Source of the DNA: Sipunculus nudus
Taxonomy: Eukaryota > Annelida > Sipuncula > Golfingiida > Sipunculidae
Assembly: GCA_026874595.1 (NCBI GenBank)
Contig: CM049313.1
Span: forward strand, 64,608,159 to 64,672,158
Direction: 5' to 3'
DNA length: 64,000 nt
In this document: positions 59,100-64,000 of the stretch, one piece after another
Layout: the number at the start of each line of letters is the position of its first letter
Position numbering within the stretch: position 1 is the stretch's first letter
Notes under the pieces: generated by a model
Seen by the model: only the letters and a program-made list of their open reading frames with translations
What the model was told of the DNA's origin: nothing
The model's database searches: none
Position numbers and translations under genes: made by a program

Positions 59100-59990
59100 C
59101 TGAGGAACATTGGTGAGTTTCACGGATAAAAACAATCTTGTTGGCCCCGTTATCGAAAGATCAAAGATATCTGAATAATGGTCACGTAATCAGCTCCATC
59201 CCTTCGTCTGTCTTTCTGACCTCGCCTGATTAGGTTTTGGTATTACTTTGTTAATTTGCTATTACAAATATTTTAAAAAATTTTCACTTATGATCTCAAA
59301 ATAGTCTAAAGAGCATGTAAAATCACTTTTTTTTAGTAATTTTCCTTGAAGGAGTCTATATCTGAACAGAGATTTTCCCATTAACCTTTGTTACAACACG
59401 TAAGATGATTCCGATTCCACCGCACACAGGCTGTCCCATTTTTGTTTATGTCCACGTGTTTATATCATGTGGGGCCCAGGTAAATAACCAAGACCCACTC
59501 AAAAAGGATATCAACCGTAGTTTTGCAAATGGTGTTTTTCAAGTAGTGACCATTCAACTTCCGTACATATACCGTTATATGCAACCACCCACCTTATATA
59601 GGTTACATTTTTTTTTTCTGTTTGTCAACTTTGGCGAGTGCACCGTGTTTATTAACTGCCTGTAAAAAAAAACAAGCTCATAGATCCATCAGAGAGGCTT
59701 TAGGCAAAAAATAAATTAACAAATAAATGAAAGGTATGGTTCTCAGGCACCACCATCGTCAATTCTAACCCCCTGCATTTTAACCCCCAGATATCACATA
59801 AATTCTACAAATAAGGCTAGTGAATAGCCGGCTTTAATACCTCACCAAATACAGGTCTCGGACCCCTTGACATGTACATGTTCTGAAAGATGAGAATGTG
59901 CTCAACAGAAGGCAGATTTTATCTAGATTTTAAATTATTTGAATGAATTTAAGTTATTTTTCAAATGTTCACTTATAAAGAGTTGTCATT
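59100..59990. other. Unassigned sequence
   Basis: ORF 59405-59665 has no recognised domain. An AAGGTATGGTTCTCAGGCAC block at 59732 is the inverse of one at 42510. Confidence 0.4.
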
Positions 59991-60149
59991 AATGATATGT
60001 ACAGAATGAAAATATTTATTGTAGATTTATTATGTTTTAAAGCATGTTTACAACCCCATGTGCTTTGAACCAAAAATGACTTGGAAATATCAATATAAAG
60101 TTAAGATATTTAAAACTAATAAAATTGTTTTTAAATCTCTAAAAATTCA

Positions 60150-60535
60150 TTTATATTTAGGAAATTACAAAATTTACATATACCACATTGAAGAGCATAT
60201 TTTCATACTTTTCACACAAACATTAAATGCAATACAGTATTTAAAAAAGTGTTACTAAAATCCATTTCTAATTAACAAGTCAGTAATATTTTATTTTTAT
60301 CCTCGCTTGATTAGGTTTAGGATCATTCTAAGTTTATTTTGTGATTTTTTATCTATATGTATCTTTGTCATGTTTCAGATTCGATTACAAGGCAAAGTAC
60401 ACATTTCTCCCATAAGTCACTTTCCGTATTGGCAGCAGATTAGGTTCTCTGAATAAGCCTGCACAATGTGGACCGTTATTACTTTCGGTCAATTCTGTGA
60501 ATGTGAGGGTGTGTGTGTGTGACGGTAGAGTAGTA
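60150..60535 (+). repeat. Dispersed repeat, copy 1
   Basis: Shares TATCTTTGTCATGTTTCAGA, AAGTCACTTTCCGTATT, GCAGCAGATTAGGTTCTCTG, AAGCCTGCACA and a (GT)n run with 63540-63890, same orientation. Confidence 0.75.
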
Positions 60536-61255
60536 TTTGAGATTACAAATTAAGGTGTCACATACCACATTAAAAAGCATGTTTTCAGCTTTCAGATTAT
60601 GTACATGTCAAGTGGTCTCAGGGGAACAGTTAAGGTAATGTGAAAGAAGAGTTGAAGCCCTGTTAAGACAACATCCTGTGGACAGTTCGGACACCTTGAA
60701 CCTTTCAAATACCATACAATTCTGCAAAAGTTGATTCTGTTATTAAGGTTGCAACGGATGCTATTAGGGTTGGGTTCTGCGCGTGTAAATGCAGGTGCAG
60801 ATGTTTCAAATAATTCATATGCAAATGGAATTGCAGATGAGAGTAAATAAAACAAAATGCAAGTGCGATATAAAATTATCAATGCAAATGCATATACAGT
60901 TAACCCTGTTCGCCTACAATTCAAAATGGGCGTCGGGTTTACCTATAATTTATTACTGTATTTGTTTGATAACTAATAGAAGGATACCAGCGATAAGGGA
61001 CTCCAGTTCGTAGGTGAGCTCGCTTTTCCATGGACTTTGACTCGGACTTGGAGAGTTCTGGACTTTGCAATGTCATTTACGAGGCAAGTTAGGATTTCTA
61101 TAGTCACAAACTATAAATACCTGTTATACATGTGCGGACTAATAATACAACACTTATACTAATAGAATAATTACATATACTAGGCTTTAGCTCTGCATGG
61201 GGAGCTAAATGTTATCAAACATTCAAGTAAAAAGACGCGTAAATTTCATTAAAAT

Positions 61256-62474
61256 TGTTAAGGAACCTAATAACAACAGATCATTTAGTCGTGACGAACA
61301 TAAATTTTGTTACGGAGATAAATAAAAATCAGATTCTGTAACACTAGGCCGCGTGAAATGTCTAGTGGAATGAAAGCCTCGGTCACAACCGGGATACGGT
61401 CGCCGTACGGCGAGTGTTTTGGGCTATTCCGTGCGGTAGACGCACGGCAACCGTGCGTTTTTCAAAGGCCGCAGGGGCTCCGCAACGACCGTAACTGACA
61501 GCGCAAGGCCGTGCGTCAGGCAGCCACCTACGGGCTCCGTACGGGCACCGTACAGTAGACGTATGGATGTCGTAGGATGCCCGTGCGATTTTTAACGCTT
61601 ACTCGGCTACCCGAGAGACGTACGGTGTACCTGCGGCTGTCGTAAGGGGTCTTTAAGGCTTCCGCAAGGTTAGCTTGCGGCGTCCGCAGGGTTAGCTTAC
61701 TTTACCGTGCGAAGGCCGTGAGAATGAGGAAGACACCGTGCCGCCCCCGCACGTCGGCCGCATAAGTATTCCTGCGGTTTCAAAAGCCGAACGGTGATCT
61801 ACGATGTGCGGTGGCCGCAGCGGGTTGTGACCGAGGCTTAAGTATTCCTGTGGTCCCCCAAACCGCACGGTACTCTACGGTTTGGGTTTGCGGTGACCGC
61901 AGCGGGTTGTGACCGAGGCTGAAGAAGTCAGTGGTTTTTTGTTAACAAATAATTATAATTTATTCTTAAAACAACCCTTACATTACAATACACTAAATCA
62001 ATACAATTACACAGTATACCAACAGTATAACAGTAAATCAGTACAGTGACACAGTATAATAAATAAAGTGTTCATGACCAGAGTGTCCGGATCTTAGGCT
62101 TTCCTTGATACCACCACTGTCACAGCTCAACAAATCCTTTAAAACATATAATCCAGATAAACAGTTCACGTAAATCTTCTCAGAGAATAAAAATCCAATT
62201 CAGTCCCGAAATCAATCAGTTGTTATCCAAAGTGAAGTTTTGGTAATAGTCCCAAAGGCAAACTGAAGACCGTATAAAATCCGTTACAAATTTCGAAGAA
62301 GATTTATAAATTCTGCAATTGTCGGAAAGGCCTCTACGCTTCAGACCCCACACGCGAGCCAGCGCCCAACAAGCGAGGTTCCCATAGAAACGAACTATGC
62401 CTGTGCGACACGAATCAGAATGTCAACAGACACATGTAACACTCCTGCGCACAATAAAACAGACACCTGTAACA
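61256..62474. mobile_element. Solo LTR-like element, interrupted by a MITE
   Basis: It begins TGTTAAGGAACC and ends ACACCTGTAACA. Outside 61375-61923 it aligns with 8680-9549 (CTAATAACAACAGATCA, CATAAATTTTGT, AATCAGATTCTGTAACA, AACAACCCTTACATTACAAT). No clear flanking duplication is seen here. Confidence 0.75.
61375..61920. mobile_element. CpG-rich MITE, 546 bp, perfect 16-bp TIRs
   Basis: AGCCTCGGTCACAACC at the left and its exact reverse complement at 61905-61920. GAA flanks both sides (61372-61374 and 61921-61923), a 3-bp duplication. The 8.8-kb LTR copy provides the empty site. The right terminus is duplicated in tandem: a second GGTTGTGACCGAGGCT is at 61823-61838. The body is far richer in CpG than its surroundings and has many short CGNACGG palindromes. 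No ORF. Confidence 0.9.
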
Positions 62475-62649
62475 ACACCTATTGGGACATGTTTTTATGC
62501 ATTGGACTCGGACTTGGACGCGGGTTACAGATGACTTGGACTCGAAAGAAGGTGGACTTGGACTCGAACCTCAAGGGCTTGAACTAGAGTGACCTGGACT
62601 CGGACTTGCACTTGGACTCGGATGGTGTGGACTCAACCACATCACTGAG

Positions 62650-63300
62650 AGATTTACTATTAAAATATCACGATTGCGCCCGCTGACCTCTTGAAAGTGT
62701 ATATGACACTCCTGGCAAATCCATACGGCAGCCATAAGTGACGGCGAAAAGTTTACTTACATGTTTTTATAAAGTCATTAAAATAGTAAAACCTCCGTCC
62801 GTCTGTTCGTCTGCCGGTAAACAATCGTTATGCGACACGATATCTCAAAAAGTTTTACTCAAATTTAGCAGGTGTATCATATGGGTCTCCAGAGCTGATA
62901 AGAGTTTGGTCACACTTGAATGATTTTTTTATCTTCTATGAATTTTTTATACAAATATTTTAAATTTCCTATGTGACGCTATTTCTCAAAAAGTTTTACT
63001 GGGATCCACTTCTAATTATTGTAGCACTTGAATGAATGAATTTTGATGTTTTATACGCCCGTATATGACGGGACAGATTATGGTATACCAAAAGTCCTTC
63101 CATCTGTCCATCCGTCCTTTAACTTTTAGTGTCGCGGCGATAACTTACCAAGGCTTTGAAGGATTTTCACGTAACTCACCATAACTACTTACCTTTAAAT
63201 TATCTCACCCAAGATCGATTATAGGCAAATTCCCCACATATTTAATGCGGTCAGAGGTCACAAGGCTACTTATGGTGTCATCACGATAACTCACGAGGGA
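62650..63300. other. Dispersed TCTCAAAAAGTTTTACT repeat region
   Basis: TCTCAAAAAGTTTTACT occurs at about 62844 and 62984 in similar contexts (ACACGATAT / GACGCTATT before it). No gene is supported. Confidence 0.5.
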
Positions 63301-63317
63301 TTCGATGGATTTTGATC

Positions 63318-63890
63318 AAACTCAAAATGCAGGTGCAAATATTTAAAAAAAATCATATACAAATGGAAATGCAGATGTGTGTGTAAGTAAAATGAAATAC
63401 AAATGCGATATAAAATCCTTACCAAATCATATTCAATGCAAGATTTTAAAAAACTATCTCACAAATTCATCTTCCCTTAAAATGGCAGCATATTTAAGGG
63501 TCTATTTACCTGAACAGATTTAGGTCATAGGTTGATGGATTGTTTGATTTATTTATAAATTTTTATACTTTTCATACAAACATTTATATGCAATACAGTA
63601 TACTTAAAAAGTGTCACAAAAATCCATATCTAATTAACAAGGCAGGTATATTTTATTGATATCCTCGCTTAATTAGGTTAAGGGACATTCTTAGTTTATT
63701 TTTTTAAATTTTCTTATCTAAATGTATCTTTGTCATGTTTCAGATTTAAATACGAGGGAAAGTACCCATTTCTTACATAAGTCACTTTCCGTATTTGCAG
63801 CAGATTAGGTTCTCTGATTAAGCCTGCACATTGTGGACCGTTATTCCTATCGGTCAATTCTGTGATTGTGACGGTGTGTGTGTGTGTGTG
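63318..63890 (+). repeat. Dispersed repeat, copy 2
   Basis: 63540-63890 matches 60150-60535. 63318-63440 (AATGCAGGTGCA, ACAAATGGAAATGCAGATG) matches 60785-60890. The order of the two parts is reversed between the copies, so the arrangement is rearranged. Confidence 0.7.
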
Positions 63891-64000
63891 ACAGTATATG
63901 TACTGTGAACACATTTCTCACATTCTCGTTTGGCCGGGGATCCAGTCCTCTGGACATTTTCTAGTTATCATTTAGCTAATCAAAGGACACAGCCAGATCG

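Larger units (their letters stand above)
61010..62640. mobile_element. ACTCGGACTTG element split by nested insertions
   Basis: 61027-61060 (GGACTTTGACTCGGACTTGG) and 62500-62640 (ACTCGGACTTGGAC iterations) are the same iterated type as the two ends of 45850-46345. Between them is the LTR-like insertion 61256-62474. Confidence 0.55.

Noticed and set aside
48692-64000. Search for aquaglyceroporin exon 3 (AHLNPAV)
   Set aside because: By eye, no AG followed by a matching NPA-type coding stretch was found. Candidates at about 57670 and 60905 read Asn-Pro-Val without the flanking motif.
1-64000. CRISPR arrays or prokaryotic defence systems
   Set aside because: The tandem repeats here are contiguous minisatellites or satellites without unique spacers, and all genes seen are intron-bearing animal genes or transposon remnants.

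Overview
This is a gene-poor, AT-rich, repeat-dense stretch of an animal nuclear genome. It has spliceosomal introns, long microsatellites, tRNA-derived SINEs, solo LTRs, MITEs and a decayed Ty3/gypsy retrotransposon. The gypsy gag style, the TGACCTTGACC-type dispersed repeats and the aquaglyceroporin sequence suggest a marine lophotrochozoan, most likely a mollusc. That is inference; no rRNA or mitochondrial marker is present. No bacterial-type genes, operons or CRISPR arrays are seen.

The left part (about 1-27 kb) holds a tandemly repeated gene family that I cannot assign to any known family. Copy 0 (only its 3' end, 1.07-1.84 kb), copy A (6.26-14.7 kb) and copy B (18.97-24.9 kb) share a common layout. 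A and B each have two ~157-bp promoter repeats, a TATA box, a non-coding first exon, a large basic exon, short symmetric 63-nt cassette exons and a large exon ending in two KRKPLxRPR-like motifs. All three copies share a short terminal exon, an AATAAA signal and then a 1.3-2.1 kb polypurine tract. Cassette number differs (three in A, two in B). The 3' and 5' ends are decaying differently in each copy. Between the copies lie a poly-C tandem array (3.5-6.2 kb) invaded by a solo LTR and a 980-bp transposon, a SINE and a hAT-like element.

The middle part (27-34.5 kb) has microsatellites, a SINE and a 4.5-kb foldback element. The right part is dominated by the 5' end of an aquaglyceroporin gene on the + strand. 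Exon 1 is at 34906-35016 and exon 2 at 48565-48691, separated by a 13.5-kb intron full of repeats, including a broken tyrosine recombinase. Exon 3, expected to carry the first NPA motif, was not found, so the gene probably continues past 64 kb. If so, everything from 48.7 kb on (a 29-bp minisatellite, a 155-bp satellite, a scrambled gypsy element and a three-level nested insertion at 61-62.6 kb) is intron 2.

The most unusual feature is the tandem gene family. Its promoter, splice signals and reading frames are recognisable in two copies, but its domain content is not. It is evolving by cassette-exon gain or loss, 3'-end decay and insertion of mobile elements.
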